From Cytophagales bacterium (GTDB lineage: Bacteria > Bacteroidota > Bacteroidia > Cytophagales > Cyclobacteriaceae): DNA of 64,000 bases. The notes under the pieces were generated by a model that saw only the letters and a program-made list of their open reading frames with translations, searched no databases and was not told the origin of the DNA. Within the stretch, counting starts at the first letter, position 1. Every line of letters begins with the position of its first letter. The stretch lies in NCBI GenBank assembly GCA_017303795.1, contig JAFLBR010000001.1, forward strand, positions 124,001-188,000, read 5' to 3'. Of the stretch, positions 36,703 through 45,236 are shown piece after piece. A program made the position numbers and the translations under genes.

Positions 36703-38909
36703 TTATATGTTGAATAAACTTTCTGTAAAGACAACACGGCATCGGCAAGGTCGCGTAGTTCCAACAACAAACGGGTTTGCAGCAAACCCATACGATTTCC
36801 GATGTCATCGTTTTGAATGTCCACAACCAGTTCGTCTATTTTTTTGGTGATGAAATGCTGCAACTGCAGTGCTTCATCAAATGCAGGTTGTTGTTGTTTG
36901 GATATAGAATCTATACCTGACTGGATGAAATGACTTAACCTTTTCTCTAATGATGCAGTCAACTCAGCGTATTTTTTCTTGGGTGGTGAATGATGGTTTA
37001 CCACGTGATTCATAATCACATCGTTTATCAGACTTGTGCTTTGATACATGTCCTGCATCAGATCAAATACCTGAATATACAACCGCCCGGCAGCCTGATT
37101 GCCTTTGTCCATCTTGCGCACATACTTGATAATGCGTGAGTCTAATTTTTCATTTTGTTGCCGGAGTTTTTCAAGTTGTGTATGCGCTTTGCGCAACGGA
37201 TCGGTGGTTTCGCTGAGTAAGGCTTGCAAACTTTTTTCTGTTACCGAACGAATTGTCTCCAGCGCACTTACCGTATTCTTGCGACTCTCTTCAATAGCCT
37301 GTTGTGCACTTACTTGTTTTTGTTCCAGCAAGGGGGCATCGGCCTTGGCTTCTTTTTCTTTTTTACTAAATACTAAATGACTACGGATAAGCAAGAATGC
37401 TGCCGCTACGGTTAACGCAATAAAGCCTGCATTACCGGTATAATACATTATGAAGGCAAGCAGACCGCTTGCCAATAAAGCCACCACGGCTGTAACCAGC
37501 CAACCGGCAATTACATTAATAACACCGGCTACACGATACACTGCGCTTTCGCGACCCCATGCCTGATCGGCAAAGGAAGAACCCATCGCTACCATAAATG
37601 TAACAAAGGTTGTACTAAGCGGAAGTTTTTGCGAGGTACCATAAGCAATCAGTACGCTGGCCACCACTAAGTTTATGCTGGCGCGAATTAAATCGAATGA
37701 GGCTTGATCTGCCGCTACATCGCCTGATGTATCTTTTGCAAACTGAATAGAAATTTTTCTTGACCAGCGCTCGGGTATTACTTGTTCGGCCAATCGGCCA
37801 ATCCACATGGCGCTACCCACCAGCACCCGCGATACAACATTAGGTTTAAATTTTTCATCGCCCTCATCTTGCCGCCCAAGTGAAACTTCGGTTTCCGTTA
37901 CCTTTCTACTTTTCGAGTTTGTCCAGAGTGTAATCACCATTACCAATCCGCCCAAAAATAAAATCCAGGTGGGCGTTACAATCTTTTCATTCAGAATGCC
38001 AAGTGTAAACTCAGAAGCGGGAACGTTGGAGGCAGCCCACGATTGAAATGAAACCAATCCGGCAACGGCCACGCCAATAAAGTTTACCAGGTCGTTTCCG
38101 GCAAAAGCCATCGCCAGCGAAAATGTTCCTAACAGCACAACACCTTTAAGGGGATTGATTTTTTTCCACCACATTAAAATCTGAATGAGGATAGACCATA
38201 CCACAACCGAAATCAACACAATGGGTAAGGTATTGGCTGTAATCCATTTTATCTGGGCATCGGAAACAAACGAACTTCCTTTGGCACCTTTAATCAATAG
38301 AAAATAGATGATTGAGGTAATAGCAATACCACTGAATATGGCACCGTATCTGCGCAGTGATTTTTTTAATTTGAATGAGAATATTATCCGCGCAAGATGT
38401 TGCACAATAGAACCCACAATAAATGAGAGGAACACCGAAAGAAAAATCCCAACTATAATCGTTATTGCGCTGGAGTAGTTGATGATCTCCGACCATTTTT
38501 CAAAACCGAAACCATTATCAAATGAAATAAGTAATCCGGTAACCAGTGCTGCGCCCAATAACTCAAACACAAGCGATACAGTGGTGGAAGTTGGGAGGCC
38601 AAGCGAGTTGAAAAAATCCAGCAGAATAATATCGGTAAGCATCACAGCCATAAACACGATCATGATCTTATCGAACGAAAAATAACTAGGGTTAAAAATT
38701 CCGTTGCGGGCAATCTCCATCATACCGCTGGAAAACATGGAGCCGCAAATAATACCAACGCTGGCTACCAATAAAATTATTTTGAACGATGCTACCCTTG
38801 AGCCAATGGCTGAGTTAAGAAAATTTACGGCATCGTTACTAACGCCAACAATCAGATCGACCACGGCAATCGCCATCAGGATTACGGTCAGGATAAGATA
38901 AAAGTCCAT
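36699..38909 (-). CDS. PiT-family inorganic phosphate transporter with PhoU-like cytoplasmic tail
   Basis: A 736-residue membrane protein. The two PiT signature regions are GVSNDAVNFLNSAIGSRVA near the N-terminus and GNDLVNFIGVAVAG in the middle, with about eleven membrane spans to residue 500. Residues 520-736 are a charged helical domain (SVTEKSLQALLSETTDP, IGNRMGLLQTRLLLELRDLA) resembling PhoU or DUF47 regulators, which in many bacteria are separate genes beside PiT. The ATG at 38909 replaces a TTG six bases upstream. A TAACTTTA box (38935-38928) may drive it. Confidence 0.88.
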   Translation of the reverse strand: MDFYLILTVILMAIAVVDLIVGVSNDAVNFLNSAIGSRVASFKIILLVASVGIICGSMFSSGMMEIARNGIFNPSYFSFDKIMIVFMAVMLTDIILLDFFNSLGLPTSTTVSLVFELLGAALVTGLLISFDNGFGFEKWSEIINYSSAITIIVGIFLSVFLSFIVGSIVQHLARIIFSFKLKKSLRRYGAIFSGIAITSIIYFLLIKGAKGSSFVSDAQIKWITANTLPIVLISVVVWSILIQILMWWKKINPLKGVVLLGTFSLAMAFAGNDLVNFIGVAVAGLVSFQSWAASNVPASEFTLGILNEKIVTPTWILFLGGLVMVITLWTNSKSRKVTETEVSLGRQDEGDEKFKPNVVSRVLVGSAMWIGRLAEQVIPERWSRKISIQFAKDTSGDVAADQASFDLIRASINLVVASVLIAYGTSQKLPLSTTFVTFMVAMGSSFADQAWGRESAVYRVAGVINVIAGWLVTAVVALLASGLLAFIMYYTGNAGFIALTVAAAFLLIRSHLVFSKKEKEAKADAPLLEQKQVSAQQAIEESRKNTVSALETIRSVTEKSLQALLSETTDPLRKAHTQLEKLRQQNEKLDSRIIKYVRKMDKGNQAAGRLYIQVFDLMQDMYQSTSLINDVIMNHVVNHHSPPKKKYAELTASLEKRLSHFIQSGIDSISKQQQPAFDEALQLQHFITKKIDELVVDIQNDDIGNRMGLLQTRLLLELRDLADAVLSLQKVYSTYN

Positions 38910-38998
38910 AAACAATAAAATGCGGGGTAAAGTTAGCGAAATGCCGCTTTCAGATTTTAGAAACTGTTACCTTTAAACCGTAAGTTTTACCACTTAAA

Positions 38999-39391
38999 AT
39001 GAAGGACTTTAAGAAATATTTTATTATTACCGCCCGGCCCGATCAGGTGTATTTGGCGCTTACTACCGAGGCTACCATTCAGTTATGGTCGGGCGATAAG
39101 GTTGAAATGAAACCTGAGGCGGGTACCGAGTTTTCGTTGTGGGATGGCAGCATTGTGGGTAAAAATCTGGAGTTTGAAAAGGACAAAAAGATTGTACAGC
39201 AATGGTATTTTGGCGAACAAACTGAGCCTTCTATTGTAACCCTTAAATTACATGAGCATGGGCAAGGCACTTCCGTGGAAGTACGGCACACCAACATTCC
39301 CGATGAAGATTATGATGACATTGCCGAGGGTTGGATACACAGCTACATGGCCTCGTTGCAGGAGTTTTATGAGGGCGAACCGGAGGAATAG
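38999..39391 (+). CDS. SRPBCC/AHSA1-like protein
   Basis: A 130-residue protein with the START/Bet v 1-like fold: YFIITARPDQVYLALTTEATIQLWSGD, EPSIVTLKLHEHGQGTSVEVRHTNIPD and a closing amphipathic helix GWIHSYMASLQEFYEGE. This family binds hydrophobic ligands or co-chaperones Hsp90. A TACCTTTA box lies at 38968-38975. Start is the ATG at 38999. It ends at a long hairpin shared with the convergent MaoC gene. Confidence 0.85.
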   Translation: MKDFKKYFIITARPDQVYLALTTEATIQLWSGDKVEMKPEAGTEFSLWDGSIVGKNLEFEKDKKIVQQWYFGEQTEPSIVTLKLHEHGQGTSVEVRHTNIPDEDYDDIAEGWIHSYMASLQEFYEGEPEE

Positions 39392-39450
39392 TTAGTTACC
39401 AGTTACCTGTTTCCTGTTACTGGCAACTTGTAACAGGAAACAGGGAACTA
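39391..39450. terminator. Perfect 15-bp stem between convergent genes, made of heptamers
   Basis: CCTGTTTCCTGTTAC (39406-39420) is perfectly complementary to GTAACAGGAAACAGG (39430-39444) with a 9-base loop. The whole stretch parses into 7-base units (CCAGTTA, CCTGTTT, CCTGTTA, CTGGCAA, CTTGTAA, CAGGAAA, CAGGGAA), linking it to the heptamer repeats nearby. Position suggests a two-way terminator. Confidence 0.75.
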
Positions 39451-39963
39451 ATTAAAGTGATACAAAAACACCAGCAACCCATTAAATGCTGGTTTGGGAT
39501 TGTCTTTTATCTCTAAAGTAACTTCTACTTCAAACTTGGTAATGCCACGCAGGTTAGCGATGGAATGCAGCTTGGCCCGGAGTCGTACTTCGCTGTTAAC
39601 CGTTACGGCCTGATTGAATTTGAACTTTTCAATGCCGTAGTTGATCATCATTTTAATATTTCTGAACTCAGCAATCTGATCCCACAAATGGGGTACTAAC
39701 GAAAGCGTTAAATAGCCGTGAGCAATAGTCCCTTTAAATTGAGTTTCGGCTTCGGCCCGTTTAGGGTCGGTATGTATCCATTGGTGATCTAATGTGGCAT
39801 CGGCAAACAGGTTAATCTGAGCCTGCGTTATTTTCAGGTATTCTGATACGCCCAATTCTTTTCCTTTGTAGGTTTCAAATTCTGCGTGACTGCTAATGAG
39901 GAGCGGCATTGATTTAGTAGGTTTGTGGGTTCGCGAATTTAAAGATTCGGTAACATTATTCAT
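39448..39963 (-). CDS. MaoC-like hot-dog-fold dehydratase
   Basis: A protein of up to 171 residues with a hot-dog fold, resembling (R)-specific enoyl-CoA hydratases: ITQAQINLFADATLDHQWIHTDP holds the Asp and His of the hydratase motif, followed by FKGTIAHGYLTLSL. The first 18 residues (to MPLLISSH) are not family-like, so the real start may be the ATG at 39909. It converts trans-2-enoyl-CoA to 3-hydroxyacyl-CoA or performs the reverse. It is divergent from, and three bases apart from, the YdeI-like gene. Confidence 0.85.
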   Translation of the reverse strand: MNNVTESLNSRTHKPTKSMPLLISSHAEFETYKGKELGVSEYLKITQAQINLFADATLDHQWIHTDPKRAEAETQFKGTIAHGYLTLSLVPHLWDQIAEFRNIKMMINYGIEKFKFNQAVTVNSEVRLRAKLHSIANLRGITKFEVEVTLEIKDNPKPAFNGLLVFLYHFN

Positions 39964-39966
39964 ATC

Positions 39967-40449
39967 ATGTTAAAAAAACAACGCTTTTCTTTTGAAACCC
40001 GCCTTATAGAGTATGAAGATACACTGGTTAACACCGTGGTAGAACTTCCTGCCGATATAATTAAAAAATTACCCACCGGTAGGGTGCGGGTAGAGGGCAA
40101 GTTGAATACAGTACCTTTTAACCTTGGGGTTCAATTCAAGAAGAGCGGAGCGCGATACCTGAGCATTAGTCAGGCCATGCGCAAGGCGGCTAAAATAAAA
40201 CCGGGTGATAAAGTAAAAGTGAGTTTTGAAATTGTTGATCCGGATAAATTAGAATTGCCTGAAGAAATGGAGGCTGTGCTGGCCCAAGATGAAGCTGGCG
40301 CAAAGCTGTGGAATAAACTTACAGTTGGATTACAGCGCAGCTTAGTCCATTATATAAACAGCACCAAAAATGTTGACTTACGTATTGAACGTGCGCTCTT
40401 CCTTTTGAATAAGGTTAAGTCGGGTGCGTATAAGGATAGAATGAAGTGA
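39967..40449 (+). CDS. YdeI/OmpD-associated and DUF1905 domain protein
   Basis: A 160-residue protein: residues 5-95 form the DUF1905 beta barrel (FSFETRLIEYEDTLVNTVVELP, GRVRVEGKLN, KPGDKVKVSFEI) and residues 100-155 the YdeI/OmpD-associated helical part (WNKLTVGLQRSLVHYINSTKN, RIERALFLLNKVKSG). Function is unknown; relatives have been linked to envelope peptide resistance. The ATG is three bases from the divergent MaoC gene start, so their promoters must overlap the two coding regions. Confidence 0.8.
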   Translation: MLKKQRFSFETRLIEYEDTLVNTVVELPADIIKKLPTGRVRVEGKLNTVPFNLGVQFKKSGARYLSISQAMRKAAKIKPGDKVKVSFEIVDPDKLELPEEMEAVLAQDEAGAKLWNKLTVGLQRSLVHYINSTKNVDLRIERALFLLNKVKSGAYKDRMK

Positions 40450-40452
40450 TGG

Positions 40453-40579
40453 GCTTGCTGGTTACTTGCTTCTGGTCTCTGGTCACAAGTCACTAGTCAC
40501 TGGTTTATTCAGACCAACTTACTCAAACTGATCACCGAATACCGATTACTGATTACCGATTACCTAACCTCCCAGTACC
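40453..40579. repeat. Heptamer-periodic repeat, locus 2
   Basis: The gap holds a run of CTGGTNN units (CTGGTTA, CTGGTCT, CTGGTCA, CTAGTCA, CTGGTTT), then the core GACCAACTTACTCAAAC (40512-40528), then GATCACC, GATTACT and GATTACC units up to the start of the next gene. All parts keep a 7-base step. Confidence 0.8.
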
Positions 40580-40581
40580 CT

Positions 40582-40977
40582 ATGCCCGTCATCGACATCC
40601 CTACAAAGCCCAAAGTTGAAACCGATGTTCTAACCGCTATTGATTCATGGACGTTGGAAGATCAACATGTGTATGTACATTGTTATTATAAAAACGAGTT
40701 AGACGAAATGTTAATCCGCGTATGGCGATCTACTTTTTTGATTGATAAAGTAAGCGGAGCGCATAGCGAATTAGTTCATGCCGAAAATATTTCTTACGCT
40801 CCGCAATGGACAATCATTCCCGGTAAAAAAGTATTTTCATTTCTGCTTATTTTTTCAGCCTTGCCTAAAGATTGTAAAGTGTTCGATCTGGTAGAGGATA
40901 TTCCCCAGGCCGGTGGTTTCTATGTTTCAGGTATCAAACGCAATGAGTTGGATGTGTATCATGTGGATATTCTTTAG
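40582..40977 (+). CDS. Hypothetical protein between two heptamer repeats
   Basis: A 131-residue protein with no signal peptide or long hydrophobic stretch. It starts MPVIDIPTKPKVETDV and looks beta-rich (HVYVHCYYKNELDEMLIRVWRSTFLI, FYVSGIKRNELDVYHVDIL), perhaps one compact sandwich domain. No family is recognised. It is bracketed on both sides by copies of the 7-bp repeat, which leaves little room for an ordinary promoter. Confidence 0.7.
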   Translation: MPVIDIPTKPKVETDVLTAIDSWTLEDQHVYVHCYYKNELDEMLIRVWRSTFLIDKVSGAHSELVHAENISYAPQWTIIPGKKVFSFLLIFSALPKDCKVFDLVEDIPQAGGFYVSGIKRNELDVYHVDIL

Positions 40978-40985
40978 GTGCTCGC

Positions 40986-41130
40986 GCTGGTTTCTGGTCA
41001 CTAGTTGCTGGTTTCTGGTTGTTCTGACTAACTTACTAAAACGGTATACTGATTTACTGATCACCGATTACTGATTACCACTTACTGAATACCAATCACC
41101 GATTACTACTTACTGATTACTGAATACTAT
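40986..41130. repeat. Heptamer-periodic repeat, locus 3
   Basis: This is the longest copy: CTGGTTT, CTGGTCA, CTAGTTG, CTGGTTT, CTGGTTG, then the core GACTAACTTACTAAAAC (41026-41042), then about ten GATTACY-like heptamers. It fills the space up to ten bases before the hrpB start codon. Confidence 0.8.
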
Positions 41131-41139
41131 CTTGCACCC

Positions 41140-43632
41140 ATGCAATACCCCGTCCTCGAGATTGTTCCGAAACTCAAAGAGCAATTCAACGCGCAGAAGA
41201 TTTTAATTCTGCAAGCACTACCCGGTGCGGGTAAGAGTACCGTATTGCCGTTGCAGATTTTAGAAGAACTCTGGCTTCAGCAAAAGAAAATTATTATGCT
41301 CGAACCCAGACGACTGGCAGCACGCTCGGTTGCCATGCGCATGGCGCAATTACTTGATGAAGAAGTAGGAGAGACCGGGGGCTATCGCGTTCGCTTCGAA
41401 AATAAAGTGAGTGCAAAAACACGCATCGAAGTTGTAACCGAAGGCATTCTTACACGCATGATTCAAACTGACAGCACATTAGAAGATGTGGGGTTGGTGA
41501 TCTTCGATGAATTTCACGAACGCAGTCTGCAAGCCGATCTGGCATTGGCTTTATGTTTACAAGTACAAACGTTGCTGCGCGATGATTTGCGTTTGCTCAT
41601 CATGTCGGCCACATTAGATGGAGAAAAGATTTCAGGTGTGCTAAACAACGCACCTATTCTTACCAGTCTTGGGCGCCAGTATCCCATCACACACCAATAC
41701 ATCAATCCCGATAAGGATTTACGCCTTACACAAAATGTGGCGCGCGTAATCCGCAAAGTATTAAAAGAACAACAAGGCGATATGTTGGTGTTTCTGCCTG
41801 GCGCGGGCGAGATACAACACGTTCAACAATTGCTGGAAGCTGAAAATATTTCGGGTGTGGTTCCGCTCTTTGGCGATTTACCTTTTAAGAAACAGCAGGA
41901 AGCGATACTACCGCATCCACAAGGACTACGAAAAATTGTATTGGCAACTTCACTTGCCGAAACATCGCTTACTATTGAAGGCATCACCACAGTAATTGAT
42001 TGTGGCTATGCGCGTGTGCCACGGTTCGATCCGCGCAGTGGCTTAACGCGATTGGAAACAGTACGCGTTACGCGCGATGCAGCCGATCAACGTGCAGGTC
42101 GTGCCGCGCGATTAGGTCCCGGTGTTTGTTATCGGCTGTGGCCGGAAGCAACACATCATACCTTGCAACCCAATCGCCAACCGGAAATACTGGAAGCTGA
42201 TCTTGCTTCACTTATGTTGGAGTTAGCCAACTGGGGTGTTTATGATTTGAATGAACTTACGTGGATTACACCGCCACCACCGGGTGCAATCAGTCAGGCG
42301 CGCGAGTTGTTGCACAACCTCGAAGCGCTGGAAGAAAATAAGATCACAACCAAAGGCAAAGCGATGTTGAAGCTGCCCACACATCCGCGCATTGCACACA
42401 TGTTACTTTCCCCCCTCTCCCTCGGGAGAGGGGCAGGGGGTGAGGGACTGGCCACCGATCTCGCATCTCTTCTCGAAGAGCGCGATCCATTACCAAAAGA
42501 AACTGGTGCTGATTTAAGTTTACGTATTGAAGTGTTGCGCAAGTGGCGTGCAGGTGAGCGTGTAAATGCTGACCGGAATGTATTGGAACGCATTGAACGC
42601 ATCGCAGCCAATTGGCGTAGAATTTTTAAGTTGAATGTAGATAACACCATTCCATCTGATAGTGAGGTGGGCCGATTGATTGCGGAAGCCTATCCCGAAC
42701 GCATTGCACAACAACAAGAGAAGAAAAGCGAGCGCTATAAACTAGCCAATGGTCGCGTAGTGAAATTACCCCAACACGATGCGCTGGTGCGCGAACGCTG
42801 GCTGGCCGTTGCGCACTTAGATGCGGGCAGCACAGAAGGTAAAATTTTTCTGGCCGCACCGTTAGATGAAACCGATTTACAACACCGTGCAATAGAAACT
42901 GAAACGGTTAAGTGGGATGCAACCCGTGGTATGGTAGTAGCAACTCTCGAAAAGAAAATTGGCAACACGGTGTTATCTGCAAAGCCGTTAACACAAATAC
43001 CCGAAGCTAAACGCATACTTGTTTTAGTAAACGCTTTGCGCGATGAAGGAATAAAATTATTGGGTTGGGATGAAGCCCATACCGAATGGCAAAACCGGGT
43101 GTTGAGCATTCGCGCCTGGCGACCGGATGAAGGCTGGCCTGATGTAACAACAGAAAATTTAATAGCCACAGCCGATAGTTGGTTGACACCTTACTTAAAC
43201 ACCATTACCAAACGCAGTGAGTTACAAAAGCTCGACATGCTAAACATACTCACCGGTTTGTTTCCGTGGGAGTTGCAGCCCAGGTTAGATAAACTGGCAC
43301 CGGTGCGCATGGGTGTGCCCAGCGGCTCACACATTAAACTCAATTATTTTGCTGATGGTCGTGCGCCCGTAATGGAGGTACGCTTGCAGGAAATGTTTGG
43401 GTTGTTGGAAACACCGGTTATCAATGAAGGGCGTACAAAAATTTTGTTGCACCTGCTCTCGCCTGGTTATAAACCTGTGCAGGTTACACAAGACTTAAAA
43501 AGTTTTTGGCAAACTACATACCACGAAGTGCGCAAAGAGTTACGCATGCGCTACCCACGCCACCATTGGCCCGAAGACCCGTGGACAGCAGAGGCGGTAA
43601 GGGGAGTGAAGAAGAGGACACCTCATCCCTAA
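41140..43632 (+). CDS. hrpB: ATP-dependent helicase HrpB
   Basis: An 830-residue DExH RNA helicase. Walker A is LPGAGKST (residues 27-34), motif II is IFDEFHERS near 120, motif III is MSATL, and motif VI is DAADQRAGRAARLGPG. The HrpB-specific C-terminal domain follows, with LNYFADGRAPVMEVRLQEMFG and TAEAVRGVKKR. Two foreign features stand out: residues 424-436 (SPLSLGRGAGGEG) are encoded by a palindromic repeat inserted in frame, and the last residues and stop codon (TPHP) come from a second copy. Cellular role of HrpB is poorly defined. Confidence 0.95.
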   Translation: MQYPVLEIVPKLKEQFNAQKILILQALPGAGKSTVLPLQILEELWLQQKKIIMLEPRRLAARSVAMRMAQLLDEEVGETGGYRVRFENKVSAKTRIEVVTEGILTRMIQTDSTLEDVGLVIFDEFHERSLQADLALALCLQVQTLLRDDLRLLIMSATLDGEKISGVLNNAPILTSLGRQYPITHQYINPDKDLRLTQNVARVIRKVLKEQQGDMLVFLPGAGEIQHVQQLLEAENISGVVPLFGDLPFKKQQEAILPHPQGLRKIVLATSLAETSLTIEGITTVIDCGYARVPRFDPRSGLTRLETVRVTRDAADQRAGRAARLGPGVCYRLWPEATHHTLQPNRQPEILEADLASLMLELANWGVYDLNELTWITPPPPGAISQARELLHNLEALEENKITTKGKAMLKLPTHPRIAHMLLSPLSLGRGAGGEGLATDLASLLEERDPLPKETGADLSLRIEVLRKWRAGERVNADRNVLERIERIAANWRRIFKLNVDNTIPSDSEVGRLIAEAYPERIAQQQEKKSERYKLANGRVVKLPQHDALVRERWLAVAHLDAGSTEGKIFLAAPLDETDLQHRAIETETVKWDATRGMVVATLEKKIGNTVLSAKPLTQIPEAKRILVLVNALRDEGIKLLGWDEAHTEWQNRVLSIRAWRPDEGWPDVTTENLIATADSWLTPYLNTITKRSELQKLDMLNILTGLFPWELQPRLDKLAPVRMGVPSGSHIKLNYFADGRAPVMEVRLQEMFGLLETPVINEGRTKILLHLLSPGYKPVQVTQDLKSFWQTTYHEVRKELRMRYPRHHWPEDPWTAEAVRGVKKRTPHP
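42409..42447. repeat. GC-rich palindrome inserted in frame in hrpB
   Basis: CCCCTCTCCCTCGGGAGAGGGG is an inverted repeat followed by CAGGGGGTGAGGG, the same order as at 43685-43719 read in the other frame. The segment is 39 bases, a multiple of three, so hrpB stays open. Confidence 0.85.
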
Positions 43633-43655
43633 CCCTTCTCCTACAAGGAGAAGGG
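43621..43655. repeat. GC-rich palindrome at the hrpB stop codon
   Basis: CCTCATCCCTAACCCTTCTC, CTACAAGG and AGAAGGG form a copy of the palindromic repeat. The stop codon of hrpB (43630-43632) lies within it. As a stem between convergent genes it could also terminate transcription. Confidence 0.85.
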
Positions 43656-43661
43656 AACATA

Positions 43662-44075
43662 CTAAGATTTAAGCGATTCACTTTCCCCCTCTCCCAAAGG
43701 AGAGGGGCCAGGGGTGAGGTGCTTTCTGATTTCAGCTAAAACCTCTGACATATTCTTCAAAACTTCCTCATTTCTAAACCGAATCACTTTCAACCCAAAT
43801 GCTTCCAACTGAAGTGTTCTTAATTTATCATACTCAACATTATCATCTATGAAATGAATTCCTCCATCTACTTCAATAACAAGTTTGGCCTCGTGGCAAT
43901 AAAAATCAACGATATATTTTGATATAGGATGCTGCCTTCTGAATTTGTAACTATTGACTTTCCTGTTTCTCAGGTTTTGCCACAGCAGATTTTCCGAAGG
44001 CGTCATTACTTTTTTTAACGAACGCGCATTTTCGAATATTCTCCACGATGCATTTTCATGAAAAGGTAAATCCAT
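43662..44075 (-). CDS. DUF559 domain protein (Vsr/PD-(D/E)XK endonuclease-like)
   Basis: A 137-residue protein with the DUF559 signature: TPSENLLWQNLRNRKVNSYKFRRQHPI, IVDFYCHEAKLVIEVDGGIHF and KLRTLQLEAFGLKVIRFRNEEVL. The glutamate, Asp and Lys pattern is that of very-short-patch-repair-type nucleases. Frequently found as a stand-alone gene of unknown role in Bacteroidota. Its C-terminal tail (LTPGPSPLGEGES) is encoded by the palindromic repeat at 43685-43719 and is probably not part of the functional fold. Divergent from the broken abortive-infection gene. Confidence 0.85.
   Translation of the reverse strand: MDLPFHENASWRIFENARSLKKVMTPSENLLWQNLRNRKVNSYKFRRQHPISKYIVDFYCHEAKLVIEVDGGIHFIDDNVEYDKLRTLQLEAFGLKVIRFRNEEVLKNMSEVLAEIRKHLTPGPSPLGEGESESLKS
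43685..43719. repeat. GC-rich palindrome at the 3' end of the DUF559 gene
   Basis: CCCCCTCTCCCAAAGGAGAGGGG forms a stem and is followed by CCAGGGGTGAGG. It provides the last coding residues of the DUF559 gene. It lies 30 bases from the copy at 43621-43655. Confidence 0.9.
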
Positions 44076-44173
44076 TATCTAAGCTAATGATTTGGATGGA
44101 ATTTTTAATCTCCCCTGTCCAAATGCTTTGCAGGTTTTTTTTTACCTTCACTTGCCATTTTAAATAATTATCA

Positions 44174-45063
44174 ATGAAGGCGAATGATGAAATAAAAAAG
44201 GTGAGCTGGATTAAAACTAACTGGCTGTTCCTACTAATAGGTGTCACTATAGGTGGCTATCTGTTATGGGCAATTTGGTATTGGCAATGTCATCCCAGTG
44301 AAGCTGGACAATTTGGAGATATGTTCGGAGCAGTAACATCTATTCTGACTTTCTTATCAGTTTTTCTATTAATCAAAAGTATAAAATTGCAGTCCGAAGA
44401 ATTGCAAAATTCATCGAAAGCATTGAAGCACTCAGCATCTGAGTTGGAATTAACCAGAAAGGAGTTTCAAAAGCAAAATGATACAAGCTATCAACAATTA
44501 AAAACAATAAATTATTGCAACAAACAACACGGAAACAACGAATTGAGGCAACCTTTTTTAATCTAATTCAACTTCACCAGAATTCACCAAAGTTTAGAGT
44601 ACTTGATGAACTGAAAACTATTCATTATACCGCGTTCAGAGAGCATAAACAAAATGAGTTCACTCACCTCAGTAAGGTGATGGGCACGGACCAAGTCAAT
44701 TATTATGTAGTAAATGATGCTTCGATAGATCTTATTACTGAAAGGTATAATGCTAGAAATCGAAGTGACAACTCAGCTAACTATTACCAGATAGCCCTTT
44801 CTATTTTAGAGTATTTAAAGGATGTGGACTTATCGAATGAGAGTACCCAAAAGTTAGTTTATATTTTTCGATCATTGCTTTCTCAGGAGGAGCTGCTTAT
44901 ACTATTTTATTATATGAAACTACATAGACAGTTTAATAATAAATTTGTAGATTCTGATATTTTTGATTTTGCTATGAAATATCATTTGTTTGAGAACGTT
45001 GATGCGTTAATGTTTCCGAATTTAACAATAAAAAACCTATTTGATATTAAAAGGTACAAATAG
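44174..45063 (+). pseudogene. Frameshifted PutAbiC-like (phage abortive infection) membrane protein
   Basis: Two overlapping frames make one protein. The first (44174-44566) has two membrane spans and the motif AGQFGDMFGAVTSILTFLSV, then a coiled coil (LQSEELQNSSKALKHSASEL). The second, open from 44482 to 45063, continues with KQRIEATFFNLIQLHQNSPK and LSQEELLILFYYMKLHRQFN, the soluble half of the putative abortive-infection family PF16872. The frames differ by one position and the switch must fall in the A-rich stretch near 44482-44520. A one-base indel in a living gene, or a sequencing error, explains it best. Base composition is more AT-rich than the surroundings. Confidence 0.7.
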
Positions 45064-45236
45064 AATGTTTCATTGTAGTTGGGTATACTAATTGTTACAA
45101 TATTTCAGAAGAGTAATAAAGTCGAAATAGTCCCAGATAAAATGGATATCCAATCCAAACCTTCAATCAATTTTTTAGAGAATTCATAATTTTACTCACA
45201 ATAAATTGAATACCTGACTTCAATCCAAATAATCGA

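Noticed and set aside
33954-41130. Heptamer repeats as a CRISPR array
   Set aside because: There are no regular spacers of 30-40 bases, units are only 7 bp and degenerate, and no cas genes are near.
43621-43719. An insertion sequence between hrpB and the DUF559 gene
   Set aside because: Two short palindromes are present but no transposase frame or target duplication is visible.
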